A stretch of 64,000 bases of DNA from PALSA-1003 sp963791945 (GCA_963791945.1 CAWBUD010000004.1:248001-312000), one strand, 5' to 3'; positions 24,845 through 33,890 are shown, numbered from the stretch's first letter. Notes: generated by a model from the letters alone, not told the origin. Numbers and translations are program-made.

Positions 24845-26308
24845 ATGGATTTGTCTACGTTGTATAGCTCGCTGGAAACCACGCTGGGTACGCAACTGCC
24901 GCGAATCCTGGGTGCGGTTGGAATCCTCATCGTCGGTTGGCTGGTCGCGGTCATTGTCCGTGCCGGTGTGCATCGGTTGCTCGCGCTGCTCCGCGTGAAC
25001 GCCCGGATCGAGGAGAGCACGGGCCAGCCCGTCCACGTCGAATGGGGGATCGCCGTCGGCGTCTTCTGGTTGGTCATCCTGGTCACGCTGGTCGCGGTTT
25101 TCGACGCGCTCAACCTCACCCTCCTGTCGAGCTCGTTCGGCGAGCTGGTCGGCAGGATCATCGGATACCTGCCGTCGCTCGTCGCGGGCAGCATCATCGC
25201 GCTCGTCGCCTGGTTGCTCGCGACCCTGATCCGCGCGGTGGTGAACAAGATCCTCGCGTCGACCAAGCTCGACGACAAGCTGGCGAGGGAGGCGGGCCTC
25301 GAGCCGATGAGCAAGACGGTCGCGAACGTGCTTTTCTGGCTCGTGATCCTGTTCTCCATCCCGGCCATCCTTTCGGCCTACCAGCTGCGCGGCCTGCTCG
25401 AGCCGGTGCAGGCGATGCTCGCGAAGCTGCTTGCGATCGTGCCGAATATCGTCGGCGCGGCGATCGTCGGTTTCGTCGGCTGGCTGCTCGCCAAGGTGCT
25501 GCGGGGCCTGGTGACCAACATCCTGGCGGCGGCCGGCGCGGACAAGCTCGCCGGAACGATCGGACTCGCCGACACCGTGAGGCTCTCGCGCGTGGCCGGG
25601 ACGATCGTCTACATCCTGGTGTTGGTGCCGTCGCTGATCGCTGCGCTCGATGCGCTGCAGATCGCCGCGATCTCGCGCCCGGCGACCGACATGCTGGACA
25701 CGTTCGTGGCGGCCGTCCCGCGCATCGTCGCAGCGGCGCTGATCCTGGTGATCACGTGGTACGTCGCCAAGTTCGCTGCCGGGCTGCTCACGCGCCTGCT
25801 CGCGAGCATCGGCGTGGACAGCGTTCCCCAGAAGCTCGGCATGAAGACGGCGTTCACGGGCGACCTGCAGCCCTCGGTCCTGGTCGGCCGCATCGCGCTC
25901 TTTTTTGCGATGCTCTTCGCCGCTGTCGAGGCGGCAAACCGGCTCGAATTCACTCAGGTGCGCGACGTGGTCACGATCTTCATCCGGTTCGGTGCCGACG
26001 TGCTGCTCGGCGGCGCGATCCTGATCATCGGCTACTGGCTCGCGAACCTGGCCTACGATGCGATCGACAGGGCGAGCGGTGCGCAAGCGACCGGACTCGC
26101 GCAGGTCGCCCGGGTCGCGATCCTCGGCCTCGTGATCGCGATGGGGCTGCGCGCGATGGGCATCGCCGACGACATCGTGAACCTGGCTTTCGGTCTCACC
26201 CTTGGCGCAGTCGCCGTCGCGGTCGCGCTATCGTTTGGACTCGGCGGGCGCGAGGCCGCGGGCCGGCAGATGGAGCACTGGCTTTCCAAGCTGCGCAAGG
26301 GGAATTGA
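24845..26308 (+). CDS. Multi-pass membrane protein with TM-helix repeats, MscS-like pore segment
   Basis: 487 residues with a GGGGGAGG ribosome-binding site. It has a repeated pattern of hydrophobic helices (LVGRIIGYLPSLVAGSIIAL, LLAIVPNIVGAAIVGFVGWL, FVAAVPRIVAAALILVITWY) matching the conserved TM-helix repeat found near MscS channels. The last helix, AFGLTLGAVAVAVALSFGLG, resembles the Gly/Ala-packed TM3 pore helix of MscS. The usual cytoplasmic beta domain is missing and the protein ends soon after. It may be an osmotic-stress channel or a scaffold; function unproven. Confidence 0.8.
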   Translation: MDLSTLYSSLETTLGTQLPRILGAVGILIVGWLVAVIVRAGVHRLLALLRVNARIEESTGQPVHVEWGIAVGVFWLVILVTLVAVFDALNLTLLSSSFGELVGRIIGYLPSLVAGSIIALVAWLLATLIRAVVNKILASTKLDDKLAREAGLEPMSKTVANVLFWLVILFSIPAILSAYQLRGLLEPVQAMLAKLLAIVPNIVGAAIVGFVGWLLAKVLRGLVTNILAAAGADKLAGTIGLADTVRLSRVAGTIVYILVLVPSLIAALDALQIAAISRPATDMLDTFVAAVPRIVAAALILVITWYVAKFAAGLLTRLLASIGVDSVPQKLGMKTAFTGDLQPSVLVGRIALFFAMLFAAVEAANRLEFTQVRDVVTIFIRFGADVLLGGAILIIGYWLANLAYDAIDRASGAQATGLAQVARVAILGLVIAMGLRAMGIADDIVNLAFGLTLGAVAVAVALSFGLGGREAAGRQMEHWLSKLRKGN

Positions 26309-26379
26309 ACGAGCGCGCCTCGTCCAATTCGCGCCGCCTTCGATCTCGCGTGTGCCGCGAGAACGTCGCGGCCTAGACC

Positions 26380-27465
26380 ATGACCAACGACGGATCTGCC
26401 GGGATCGTGCGGGGCGAGCTGACGCGCATCGTGCTTTCGGTGCTGCTGATCGGGATACTGATCAGCGCTTCGTTCTGGGTACTGAGCCCCTTCCTGCTGT
26501 CCGTAGTCTGGGCCGCGATGATCGTCGTTGCGACCTGGCCATTGATGCTCCAGGTACAGGCCCGAGCGCGGCGGCGCTCGTTAGCGGTGATCGTCATGAC
26601 CGGGGCGATGCTGCTGATCTTCGTGGTGCCGCTCGTTCTGGCGATCCAGGCGCTCGTCGGCAACATGGACACGATCACCGGCTGGATGCGCGCGCTGCCG
26701 ACGGCGAAGATTCCGCCGCCGCCCGATTGGGTCTCCGGCATCCCGCTGGTCGGCGAGAAAATCAACGAACGGTGGACGGACGTGGCGGTGGCTGGCACGG
26801 CCGAGCTTATGACGCGTCTCGAGCCGTTCATGGACGATGCCGCGAAATGGCTGGCCGGGGCACTCGGCGGCTTCGGCGTCTTCGCCATCGAGTTTCTCTT
26901 GACCGTCGTGATCGCGGCCATCCTCTACGCGCAAGGTGAGGCGGCAAGAGACGGCCTGATCCGCTTCGGGCGCCGGCTCGCCGGCGAGCGCGGGCAGGAA
27001 GTCGTGGTGCTCGCCGGTCAGGCGATCCGCGCGGTGGCGCTCGGCGTCGTCGTCACAGCCTTGGTACAAACCATCCTGGCGGGTCTCGGGCTCGCCATCG
27101 CGGGGATTCCGTTCGCCGGCATCTTGACCGCCGTCATTCTCTTGCTGTGCATTGCCCAGATCGGTCCGGTCATCGTGCTCGTTCCCGCCGTGATCTGGCT
27201 CTTCTGGAAGGACGCCACAGGATGGGGAATCGCGTTGCTCGTCTGGACGGTCATCGTCGGCATGCTGGACAACGTCCTGCGCCCGATGCTGATTCGCAGG
27301 GGCGCGGATCTTCCATTGCTGCTGATCTTCGCGGGGGTCATTGGAGGCCTGATTGCCTTCGGCATCATCGGGTTATTCGTCGGTCCCGTGGTGCTCGCGG
27401 TGACCTATACCTTGCTGAAGGACTGGGTAGCCGAGCAGGACGCACGTACTCGCCCGACCGTCTAG
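26380..27465 (+). CDS. AI-2E family transporter
   Basis: 361 residues, about eight membrane helices. N-terminal LTRIVLSVLLIGILISASFWVLSPFLLSVVWA and C-terminal IVGMLDNVLRPMLI with FAGVIGGLIAFGIIGLFVGP match the AI-2E/YdiK family, whose members export varied small molecules or ions. The name does not establish autoinducer transport. It follows the MscS-like gene by 71 bases and is probably co-transcribed. Confidence 0.88.
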   Translation: MTNDGSAGIVRGELTRIVLSVLLIGILISASFWVLSPFLLSVVWAAMIVVATWPLMLQVQARARRRSLAVIVMTGAMLLIFVVPLVLAIQALVGNMDTITGWMRALPTAKIPPPPDWVSGIPLVGEKINERWTDVAVAGTAELMTRLEPFMDDAAKWLAGALGGFGVFAIEFLLTVVIAAILYAQGEAARDGLIRFGRRLAGERGQEVVVLAGQAIRAVALGVVVTALVQTILAGLGLAIAGIPFAGILTAVILLLCIAQIGPVIVLVPAVIWLFWKDATGWGIALLVWTVIVGMLDNVLRPMLIRRGADLPLLLIFAGVIGGLIAFGIIGLFVGPVVLAVTYTLLKDWVAEQDARTRPTV

Positions 27466-27536
27466 AACGGTCCGTGTGGAACCGTGTCCGCGAGCGGATC
27501 AGGCGCAGCTCGCTCCCGGACAATGACCCGCAGGAG

Positions 27537-27564
27537 ATAAGGACCGCAGCTCGGCGGTCCTTAT
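27537..27564. terminator. Bidirectional hairpin between convergent genes
   Basis: Perfect 11-base stem ATAAGGACCGC / GCGGTCCTTAT with a six-base loop, between the AI-2E gene and the glycine-rich gene. U-runs are short on both sides. A similar hairpin follows the gene-end fragment at 39640-39666. Confidence 0.6.
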
Positions 27565-27574
27565 CGGACAACTC

Positions 27575-28126
27575 TCAGTACGGTGGATTGACCACGACGT
27601 ACTGCGGCCCCTGGGGCTGATACCACGTGCTTCCGCACTGTTGATAGACCATGCCGCCGTAGTTCACCGGCACGCAGCTGGGCGGCACGGTCGCCACCAT
27701 CGAGCCGACGACGGCAGAAGTCACGGCGACGGCAGCTCCAACCGCCGCTGCGGTCGCGACGGGATGATAGTCATTGTCCCAGCCGCCGCCGCAGCAACCG
27801 TGTTGCTCGACATTGACGTTGACGTTCCGCTCGACGTTGACGTTGTTGACGCTCGTGCTGCGGACATCGTTCGTGCGGGTGTCAGCCCTGCTGTTGTTGA
27901 CCTGCGCATTCTGCCTTGCGCCGCCGCCAGCCGCGGCCTGACCGCCGCCACCCCCGGCGCGAGCGCCGCCACCGCCGCCACCCCCGGAGCGAGCGCCGCC
28001 GCCGCCACCACCGCCGCCACCCCGACCGCCGGCAGCTACGGCATCAGCGTAGGGGGCCATGGCGAAGCTGGCCAGAACAAGAGCGGCCAACGAGTACGGA
28101 AGCAATTTGCCGAATGATCTCTTCAT
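27575..28126 (-). CDS. Glycine-rich exported protein of unknown function
   Basis: 183 residues. A signal peptide (LLPYSLAALVLASFAMAPYADA) is followed by a low-complexity Gly/Ala/Arg region (poly-Gly runs separated by GARSG and ARAG), an Asn/Val-rich repeat (VNNVNVERNVNVNVEQ), one CCGGGW motif and a hydrophobic Ala/Val segment near residue 130. It ends QGPQYVVVNPPY. The last residues recur as a fragment at 39640-39666. It is 12 bases downstream of the DUF2092 gene and probably shares its FNR-like promoter. It may be a surface or matrix protein; no family recognised. Confidence 0.75.
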   Translation of the reverse strand: MKRSFGKLLPYSLAALVLASFAMAPYADAVAAGGRGGGGGGGGGARSGGGGGGGARAGGGGGQAAAGGGARQNAQVNNSRADTRTNDVRSTSVNNVNVERNVNVNVEQHGCCGGGWDNDYHPVATAAAVGAAVAVTSAVVGSMVATVPPSCVPVNYGGMVYQQCGSTWYQPQGPQYVVVNPPY

Positions 28127-28138
28127 GGTGGCGCTCCT

Positions 28139-28897
28139 CTACTTGGTCTTCAGCGGAACAATCTCGATCTTCGAACTACCCTTGGGCGGCGTGAAATGGA
28201 AAACCGAGTCCCTGAAGGCGGGTTTCAAGTTCCACTCGATCAAGGAGACCGACTGCGGGCGCGCTTCGTCGGTGCGGCTGGTGATCACGACCTTGCGCGG
28301 CAGCGGCTTGCTTCCGGTGGTGATCCAGATCTGCCAGTCGACCTTGTCCTGACGGAACGCGTAGTGGTCACAGAGATCTTCGCCAATGAAGTCCTGGCCG
28401 GCATTCATCGCCGATTGGATCTTGTCCAGCGGCGCGGCCGGCGTGCCCCAGAGGAAGAGATCCTGCAACGGCATCTGCACGCCGTACCTTTCCTCCAGCC
28501 GATTGGTCAGCCCGCCGATCGTGTCGGAAAATTCGACCGTCGAGTAATACTTTTGCGCCGGGGCATAAAGGGTGACGGTCTTGCCATCGTAGACAAGCTC
28601 GCGTTCCGAACGGGCGCTGTGCATCAGGGCGCGCAGCTTGTTCGGACGCTCCACGTCCAAATCCGCCGTCGCCGTATGCTGCAGCTTTTGGCCATCGGCT
28701 AGAACGCGTTCCCCCGTCAGCTCGGTCGACACCCGAAACCGCTTCAGTGTCTGCAGGAACGCACCCATGTCCTTGAGGGCCTGGATTGACCCGGGATCGA
28801 CAGGATTCGCTGCGGCCGCCGGCGTAGTCTGCGCGTACGCGTTTGGTGCCCCAAGGGATATTGCCAGCAGGCTGAGCACCAGAGTTTTTCGTACCAT
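28139..28897 (-). CDS. DUF2092-family periplasmic protein
   Basis: 252 residues from the ATG at 28897, placed 6 bases after AGGAG; an ATG at 28903 is too close to it. Signal peptide (VLSLLAISLGAPNAYAQ), then the DUF2092 domain: ALKDMGAFLQTLKRFRVSTE, YDGKTVTLYAPAQKYYSTVE, and the C-terminal FTPPKGSSKIEIVPL. The fold resembles LolA-like outer-membrane lipoprotein carriers, but the role is unknown. It has an FNR-like site upstream (29017-29030) and is followed by the glycine-rich gene. Confidence 0.85.
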   Translation of the reverse strand: MVRKTLVLSLLAISLGAPNAYAQTTPAAAANPVDPGSIQALKDMGAFLQTLKRFRVSTELTGERVLADGQKLQHTATADLDVERPNKLRALMHSARSERELVYDGKTVTLYAPAQKYYSTVEFSDTIGGLTNRLEERYGVQMPLQDLFLWGTPAAPLDKIQSAMNAGQDFIGEDLCDHYAFRQDKVDWQIWITTGSKPLPRKVVITSRTDEARPQSVSLIEWNLKPAFRDSVFHFTPPKGSSKIEIVPLKTK

Positions 28898-28988
28898 AGT
28901 CATCTCCTGGGATGAGAAAACATTTCTCGAGCAATGCGGGTGGTGCGGTGTGTTGGCCACGATGGAAGCTAAACCGGCTCAGGAAGAG

Positions 28989-29030
28989 CTTCTAACACCT
29001 TGCCGCAGGCATCGTATTGACCAGAGTCGA
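28989..29030 (-). promoter_or_regulatory. FNR-like promoter of DUF2092 and glycine-rich genes
   Basis: On the minus strand the site reads TCGACTCTGGTCAA at 29030-29017, that is TTGAC-N4-GTCGA on the plus strand, one mismatch from a perfect palindrome. TAGAAG at 28994-28989 is a plausible -10 beginning 36 bases from the palindrome start. It lies just after the DASS gene. Confidence 0.45.
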
Positions 29031-29157
29031 AGAATCACGGCCTGCCTCACGACAATTGTAAGCACTGTGGACATTGACGGGCTATCCCTCATGCAGACAT
29101 CAAGCTTCCGCTTGCCTGAGTGCTGACGATCCACGGCGAGTCGACAGCATGGCTTAG

Positions 29158-30562
29158 TCAACCCGCGACGAAGAGCACCCACGGCGTCCCGATCACCAGG
29201 AACACCGCCAGGAACGCAAGCGTTGTGAAGAATCCCAGCTGGTAGAGCTCGCGCTGCGTGAGGTAGCCGCTGGCCGCGAAGATGATGTTTTGGCTTCCGC
29301 CCTGCGGGGTGATCACCGAGAAATAGCTGCTCGCGAACAGCAGGCCATACGCCATCAGCGGCGCCGGCACCCCACCGCGAATGCCCACGTCGAGAAACAC
29401 GCCGAGCAGCGCGAGTACCTGCGACGACTGACTCACGAACAGATAATGGATGCCGACGTAGAGGCCGATCAGGGTGACGTATAACGATCGGCCAGGAGAG
29501 GCCGCCGAGGTGCGATGCAAGCCGCTCTCCTACATAGTCCATAAAGCCGAGCTCGTTCAGCTGGCCGCTCAGGGCGAAAAGCACCGCGAGCCAGAGGAAG
29601 GTCGCCAGCGTGTCGCCCTGCTCAGCGATGTCGTCGAGCGTGAGCACGCCCGCCACAAGCAATACGCCAAAACCCAGGAACGCGACGCTTGTCACGTTGA
29701 TCTTCAGTTTGTCGGCGAGCACCCAGCCTGCGACCATGAACGCAAACGTCACCGCTGTGATCCGCTCGTCTCGCGACATCGGGCCCATGCTTGCGAGTTC
29801 CGCGCGCGCCGATGCGGGAGCTTCCGGCGTCTTGCCGACACGGGGTGGAAAGAGCTTCGAGACGAGCAGGGGCAACAAGACGATCGCAACGAGCGCGGGC
29901 ACGCACGATGCGAGGATCCAGGGCGCGAATCCGATCTTGAGTCCGAATTTTTCCGCAATCTGCACACCGATCGGGTTGGCGGAAGTCGCCGTCAACCAGA
30001 GCGCGGACGAAACCGCGAGGCTCGCCATGGCGCAGAACATCAAGTAGCCACCGAGCCGCCGTCCTTCGGGATCGTCGGGATTGGAGCCCGCCCCCTTGGC
30101 GACCGAAAGGACGATCGGGAAGAGCACGCCACCGCGCGCCGTGTTGCTGGGAAACGCCGGCGCGATGGCTGCGTCGGTGAGCACGATGCTGTACGCAAGG
30201 CCCAGAGACGAGCCGCCGAACCGGCTCACCATGAAGAGGCTGATGCGCCGGCCGAGTCCTGATTTCACGACCGCCTGCGCGACGACGAACGCGACCACCA
30301 CGAGCAACACGCTCGTGTTGGCGAAACCCGAGAATGCCTCCTTCGGCGTGATCGTGCCGGTGAGCACGACGGTTCCCACCGCCATCATCGCGGCCGTGAG
30401 AAGCGGGTAGGCGCCGAGCAGCACCGACGCGATCGCGGCGACGAACACCGCGAACAGGTGCCACGCCTGCGCCGTCAGGCCGGCCGGAATAGGCGCGAGC
30501 CAGATGCCGATCGCGATCACGAAAGGCGTCGCACGCTTCACGAGCAGACCGGTTGCGATCAT
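29158..30562 (-). pseudogene. DASS/SLC13-type anion symporter, frameshifted
   Basis: Divalent anion:sodium symporter family (dicarboxylates, citrate or sulfate). The N-terminal two thirds (30562 to about 29490) read cleanly: FANTSVLLVVVAFVVAQ, SNTARGGVLFPIVLSVAKG and TATSANPIGVQIAEKFG, the conserved substrate/Na+ motifs. Near 29480-29490 the coding frame jumps. The remaining third continues in another frame (YVTLIGLYVGIHYLFVSQSS, ITPQGGSQNIIFAASGYL) and ends at 29158. One indel explains both halves. It could be a true pseudogene or a sequence error, and should be read as one gene. Confidence 0.82.
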
Positions 30563-30572
30563 GGCGTGAGCC

Positions 30573-31115
30573 TCATGCGCCGGGCTGGCCGGTGCGAACG
30601 CGGCCCTTGAGCCCGACGGCGCGTCCCTGGATCGAACCGTCTTCCGATTCGATCACGAACTGCCAGGAGAATTCGTACGATCCAGTCGCGCCGGCATACC
30701 GCCCCGTGCCGCCCAAGAACGTCCCCGTGAGGCGGTTTCGCTCCGCCGTGCCCTCGCCTTTGAGCTCGCTGAATACCTGATCGCCGTGCTCGTCCGTCCA
30801 GACGCTTCGGCCCACAAGACCTGTTTGGCTGTCGACGAGCGCGATAACCTCCGAGCGGAAACCGACGCCAGGGCGCCCCGGTCCCGCGAGCAGCATCGTG
30901 CCGCTCAGATCGATGATCGAGCCCCGTCGATCTGCGCCGAGGGGAATGATGTGGCGACTGCCGGCGGCGTTCCAGGAGCCCTCGAACTCGTGCCATTCTC
31001 CGGACGCCTGGACAGGCTTCGACGACTCGGTCGTCGGCCCACAGGCGGCTGCCGCGAGCGCCCAGGCGACCAGGAGGACCCACCCCAGATCGTGCTGTCG
31101 CTTCCATGCGCGCAT
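30573..31115 (-). CDS. Lipoprotein of unknown function
   Basis: 180 residues from the ATG at 31115 (a longer upstream start is open but lacks a signal). The leader WVLLVAWALAAAACG carries a lipobox with Cys. The mature domain is beta-rich with repeated Gly-containing turns (EFEGSWNAAGSRH, LTGTFLGGTGRYAGATGSYE); the GTGRYAGATG element is typical of allene-oxide-cyclase-like/beta-barrel lipocalin-type small proteins. It lies 10 bases upstream of the DASS gene on the same strand. Function unknown. Confidence 0.75.
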   Translation of the reverse strand: MRAWKRQHDLGWVLLVAWALAAAACGPTTESSKPVQASGEWHEFEGSWNAAGSRHIIPLGADRRGSIIDLSGTMLLAGPGRPGVGFRSEVIALVDSQTGLVGRSVWTDEHGDQVFSELKGEGTAERNRLTGTFLGGTGRYAGATGSYEFSWQFVIESEDGSIQGRAVGLKGRVRTGQPGA

Positions 31116-31479
31116 GTTCACCGTGCGTTCCCGTTGACGATCGCCGCACGAACTACTTCGACGGAACCCACGGCCAAATGGCCGAACACTGGCAACAGGA
31201 TCCACTAGATCGCACAGGTCGCCTGAAAACCGATCCATTGCAACGATCGGGCGATTCCCTTTTCCCCGGCTGAGGAGGGCCGGGGTGGCCTTGCATGCAG
31301 GGCCCCATAGACCTAGGGATTCGCAACGCGCGCCTTTCTCGAGAAGGTGTTGCGTCGATCGGTTGCGCCGGCCACCGACAGCGGGCGGACGTTATTCTCG
31401 GATGCAGCCGTTCGACTGCTCGTCAGCCTGATTCACCTGCTGCCCGCTTTCGCTACCGTCGTGCGTCGGCCCCGCCGCG
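31116..31479. other. Intergenic region with a GC hairpin
   Basis: 364 bases upstream of the lipoprotein gene and downstream of the 31480-31899 gene. A strong hairpin CCCCGGC-tgaggag-GCCGGGG lies at about 31266-31287. No FNR-like palindrome and no protein-like frame were seen. Confidence 0.45.
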
Positions 31480-31899
31480 CTAGTGGGTCAACTTGCGTTG
31501 CTTCTGGGCCTGCGCCTTGTCGATCGCCATTGCAACGACAGCATCGATGGCGGCCTTGTAGTCGGCCTTATTCGTCTCGGTGAAGCCGGGCGCCGAAATC
31601 GTGACCCCGCCGTTCTTGGCGGTTTCGATCGTGAACGCCACAGGCTTCACGTCCTTGGGCCAACCGAAGCTGATGTGGCCCCACGGCGACTGAACTGCGA
31701 TGGATTTCCCCGGCGTCGCCGTGATCTTCTGAATGCCGGCCCCATACACGTCGTTCACGTGGGGACCCGTGACCTCGAGGAGCCCCGGCTGGATGGCCTT
31801 TATCGTGTTCCCGGCAGGAGTGGTCTGGGTGGTCTGGGCGATGGTCGCACCGGCGCCCAGGGCGGCAACGATCAGGACGACTGCGGATAGTTTGCGCAT
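31480..31899 (-). CDS. Small exported protein of unknown function
   Basis: 139 residues. Signal peptide (LSAVVLIVAALGAGATIAQ), then a Thr-rich linker and a beta-rich domain with IQPGLLEVTGPHVNDVYGAG and SPWGHISFGWPKD, ending with a Lys/Gln-rich tail. It lies 68 bases downstream of the SYLF gene on the same strand and is probably in the same transcript. No family recognised. Confidence 0.75.
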   Translation of the reverse strand: MRKLSAVVLIVAALGAGATIAQTTQTTPAGNTIKAIQPGLLEVTGPHVNDVYGAGIQKITATPGKSIAVQSPWGHISFGWPKDVKPVAFTIETAKNGGVTISAPGFTETNKADYKAAIDAVVAMAIDKAQAQKQRKLTH

Positions 31900-31967
31900 A
31901 TGCTTGCCTCAAGAAGAAAATGAGTAAGAAATGGCGGGACGAGCGAGTGCGCGCCCCGCGGTCGCTG

Positions 31968-32528
31968 TCAATTGAGATCGCTGTCCTTGTAGTACTTGGT
32001 CCCCTTGGCGGTGAGCTCGAGGGCAAGGCCCTTGTCGGTCAGCTGGTAGAGCCACACCCCTGGCGCCACCGAGACCGCGCCCTGGTATGCGCTGCCCTTG
32101 TCGCCGGTCTTGGCCGCGGCCGTCGCCTGCCCGCCAAATTCCCATCCGGAGTTGATGAAGTCGTTCAGCGCCTTCTCGGTCTCGAACACCCAGATCACTT
32201 GGAACTTCTTGACACCGAAGCCCAGACCCGCCTGAACCTCGGCCATCTTCATGTAGGTCGTTGCCTTGGTCTTGTTGTTGACCGCTATGCCCTCGCCGGA
32301 GCCACCCCCCGCGACGAGAATCTTCATGCCGAAGTTGCTGAAGGCGGCGTAACCCGCGGCCGACTCGACGGTCTTGCGCGCCGACGGTTGCGCCTTGTAC
32401 AGCGCGGCGAGCGCCTGCTGCGCCGCTTTCCGCACCTCCGCCTGAGACTCTTCCTTGGTCGCCGCCAAGGCGACGCTGGGCACGGCCAGTGCCAAAGCCA
32501 TGGCCCATACCACGCTACGACGTTTCAT
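31968..32528 (-). CDS. SYLF-domain (Ysc84-like) exported protein, short type, copy 1
   Basis: 186 residues. Signal peptide (VWAMALALAVPSVALAA), then SYLF core motifs: ESAAGYAAFSNFGMKILVAG, GEGIAVNNKTKATTYMKM, WEFGGQATAAAKTGDKG, and the C-terminal LELTAKGTKYYKDSDLN. It differs from the copy at 38932-39492 at about 14 positions, and the 3' flanks also match, so they come from a recent segmental duplication. Its promoter palindrome has lost one spacer base relative to copy 2. Confidence 0.9.
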   Translation of the reverse strand: MKRRSVVWAMALALAVPSVALAATKEESQAEVRKAAQQALAALYKAQPSARKTVESAAGYAAFSNFGMKILVAGGGSGEGIAVNNKTKATTYMKMAEVQAGLGFGVKKFQVIWVFETEKALNDFINSGWEFGGQATAAAKTGDKGSAYQGAVSVAPGVWLYQLTDKGLALELTAKGTKYYKDSDLN

Positions 32529-32591
32529 GTTGCCTCCTCGCCAGGTTGTTGTCAGTCGTTACGGGGCGCGCGAGCTACGCGGAACCCGTTC

Positions 32592-32631
32592 AATATAAAC
32601 TAACAGGGCGTGCCGCGGTTGACCGAGTCAA
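32592..32631 (-). promoter_or_regulatory. Degenerate FNR-like promoter of SYLF copy 1
   Basis: On the minus strand GGTTGACTCGGTCAACC (32633-32617) is a perfect palindrome but with a 3-base rather than 4-base spacer between TTGAC and GTCAA. Copy 2 has TTGACTTCGGTCAA. TATATT at 32597-32592 is a good -10. FNR-type dimers need the 4-base spacer, so control is probably altered or lost. Confidence 0.5.
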
Positions 32632-32736
32632 CCAAACCCCGAGACGGCGCCACCGTACTTAAGCCAAGGCGAGCGGGATTTCGCTGGCCTCGGAATGAAG
32701 CGGTGGGAGACCCTATGGCTGAGAATGGTTTGACCC

Positions 32737-33564
32737 CTACGCCGCTCGCGGCAACGCGGATTCCGTCGCGGTGCGCGTCACCGAGTGCGCCTCGGGAACC
32801 GGGTAGCCAGCCGCGGAGAAGGTGTCCCGAATCACGCGGTTGGTCTCGAAATAGACCTGCCAGTAATGGTCCGTATTGCAGTACGGCCGCACGGCGAGCA
32901 CGGGTCCGCGCTCGTTGAACGACAGAATCTCGACCTCCGGCCCGGGTTCCGCGAGCACATTGGCGACACGGGCGACCGCAGCCTTGAGGCGCGTCACGGC
33001 GTCGGCCGTATCGACGCTGTGCGCGAGCTGGGCCAAGAGGTCGACACGACGATAGGGATTAGCGGAATAGTTTTTGATGTTGTCTCCGAAAATCTTCGCA
33101 TTGCCGACGATCGTGTGAACGTTGTCGGGGGTCACCATGGCGGTCCCGAAGAGCCCGAGCTCCTTCACCGTGCCCTCCACGCCACCGGCCGAGATGTAAT
33201 CGCCGACCTTGAACGGTCGCAGTACGACGAGAAACGCACCTGCAGCGAAGTTTGACAACAAGCCACCCCATGCCGCGCCCACTGCAATGCCGATCCCTGC
33301 AACCAGCGCTGCGAAGCTCGTGGTCTCCACTCCGAAGTAGCCGAGTATCGCAACCACCAGGATGACATTGAGCGATACCCCTACGATGGCGCCGAGATAT
33401 CGCGTGAGCGTCGGATCCACGTTCCGGCGCTTGAGGGCGGTTACTATCAGATTCGCCGCCATGCCAATCAGCCAGCGGCCGACGATCCATACGACCAGCG
33501 CCCCCAACGCTTTCAAGCCGAATGCGAGGGCTATATCTTGCCAATGCTGCAGATCGATGCTCAT
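32737..33564 (-). CDS. MscS-family small-conductance mechanosensitive channel
   Basis: 275 residues. Three N-terminal helices, then the pore helix and beta domain: VAGIGIAVGAAWGGLLSNFA and LVVLRPFKVGDYI are the classical MscS signatures, followed by KELGLFGTAMVTPDN and IVGNAKIFGDNIKNYSANPY. Length is close to E. coli MscS (286). It releases solutes on osmotic downshift. It stands alone on the minus strand, with a weak FNR-like site upstream. Confidence 0.93.
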   Translation of the reverse strand: MSIDLQHWQDIALAFGLKALGALVVWIVGRWLIGMAANLIVTALKRRNVDPTLTRYLGAIVGVSLNVILVVAILGYFGVETTSFAALVAGIGIAVGAAWGGLLSNFAAGAFLVVLRPFKVGDYISAGGVEGTVKELGLFGTAMVTPDNVHTIVGNAKIFGDNIKNYSANPYRRVDLLAQLAHSVDTADAVTRLKAAVARVANVLAEPGPEVEILSFNERGPVLAVRPYCNTDHYWQVYFETNRVIRDTFSAAGYPVPEAHSVTRTATESALPRAA

Positions 33565-33890
33565 ACCACGGCTCCTTTACCACGGGTCGACACGGGTCAA
33601 ACCGGGCAAGCAATATGTTGGGGGAAAGATGCGCGTTGATTCCGGTCGAGGCAGGCGTGAATCCCCTCTGGCCGACGGGATACGGGCACGGCATGCGGGC
33701 TTGGCCGAAGCCTGAAGGGTTCCGTGGGGCGCCTCGTTGACCTGGATCAGTCCCGCTACGTCGCCTTGCACGTATTATCTACTCTCTTTGAGCCGAGCCG
33801 CCGATCGTCGCCCACGTATCGGACGGCGGGGCGACCGGCCCAATGCAATGGTCTGCCGGAGTGGCCTTGCCAAACTCGTAGCAGTCGACG
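33565..33890. other. Divergent regulatory region between mscS and the DUF748 gene
   Basis: 326 bases with two FNR-like sites and no gene. TTGATTCCGGTCGA at 33636-33649 faces mscS, with TATTGC at 33615-33610 as a weak -10. TTGACCTGGATCAG at 33737-33750 faces the DUF748 gene and has a strong -10. Confidence 0.5.
33737..33778 (+). promoter_or_regulatory. FNR-like promoter of the DUF748 gene
   Basis: TTGACCTGGATCAG (33737-33750) matches the two FNR half-sites with two mismatches. TATTAT at 33773-33778 starts exactly 36 bases from the palindrome start, so the palindrome would be centred near -41.5. This is one of the best promoter matches in the window. Confidence 0.55.

Noticed and set aside
31266..31287. 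Hairpin CCCCGGC/GCCGGGG as a terminator
   Set aside because: No U-run follows on either strand, and it does not lie directly after a gene end.
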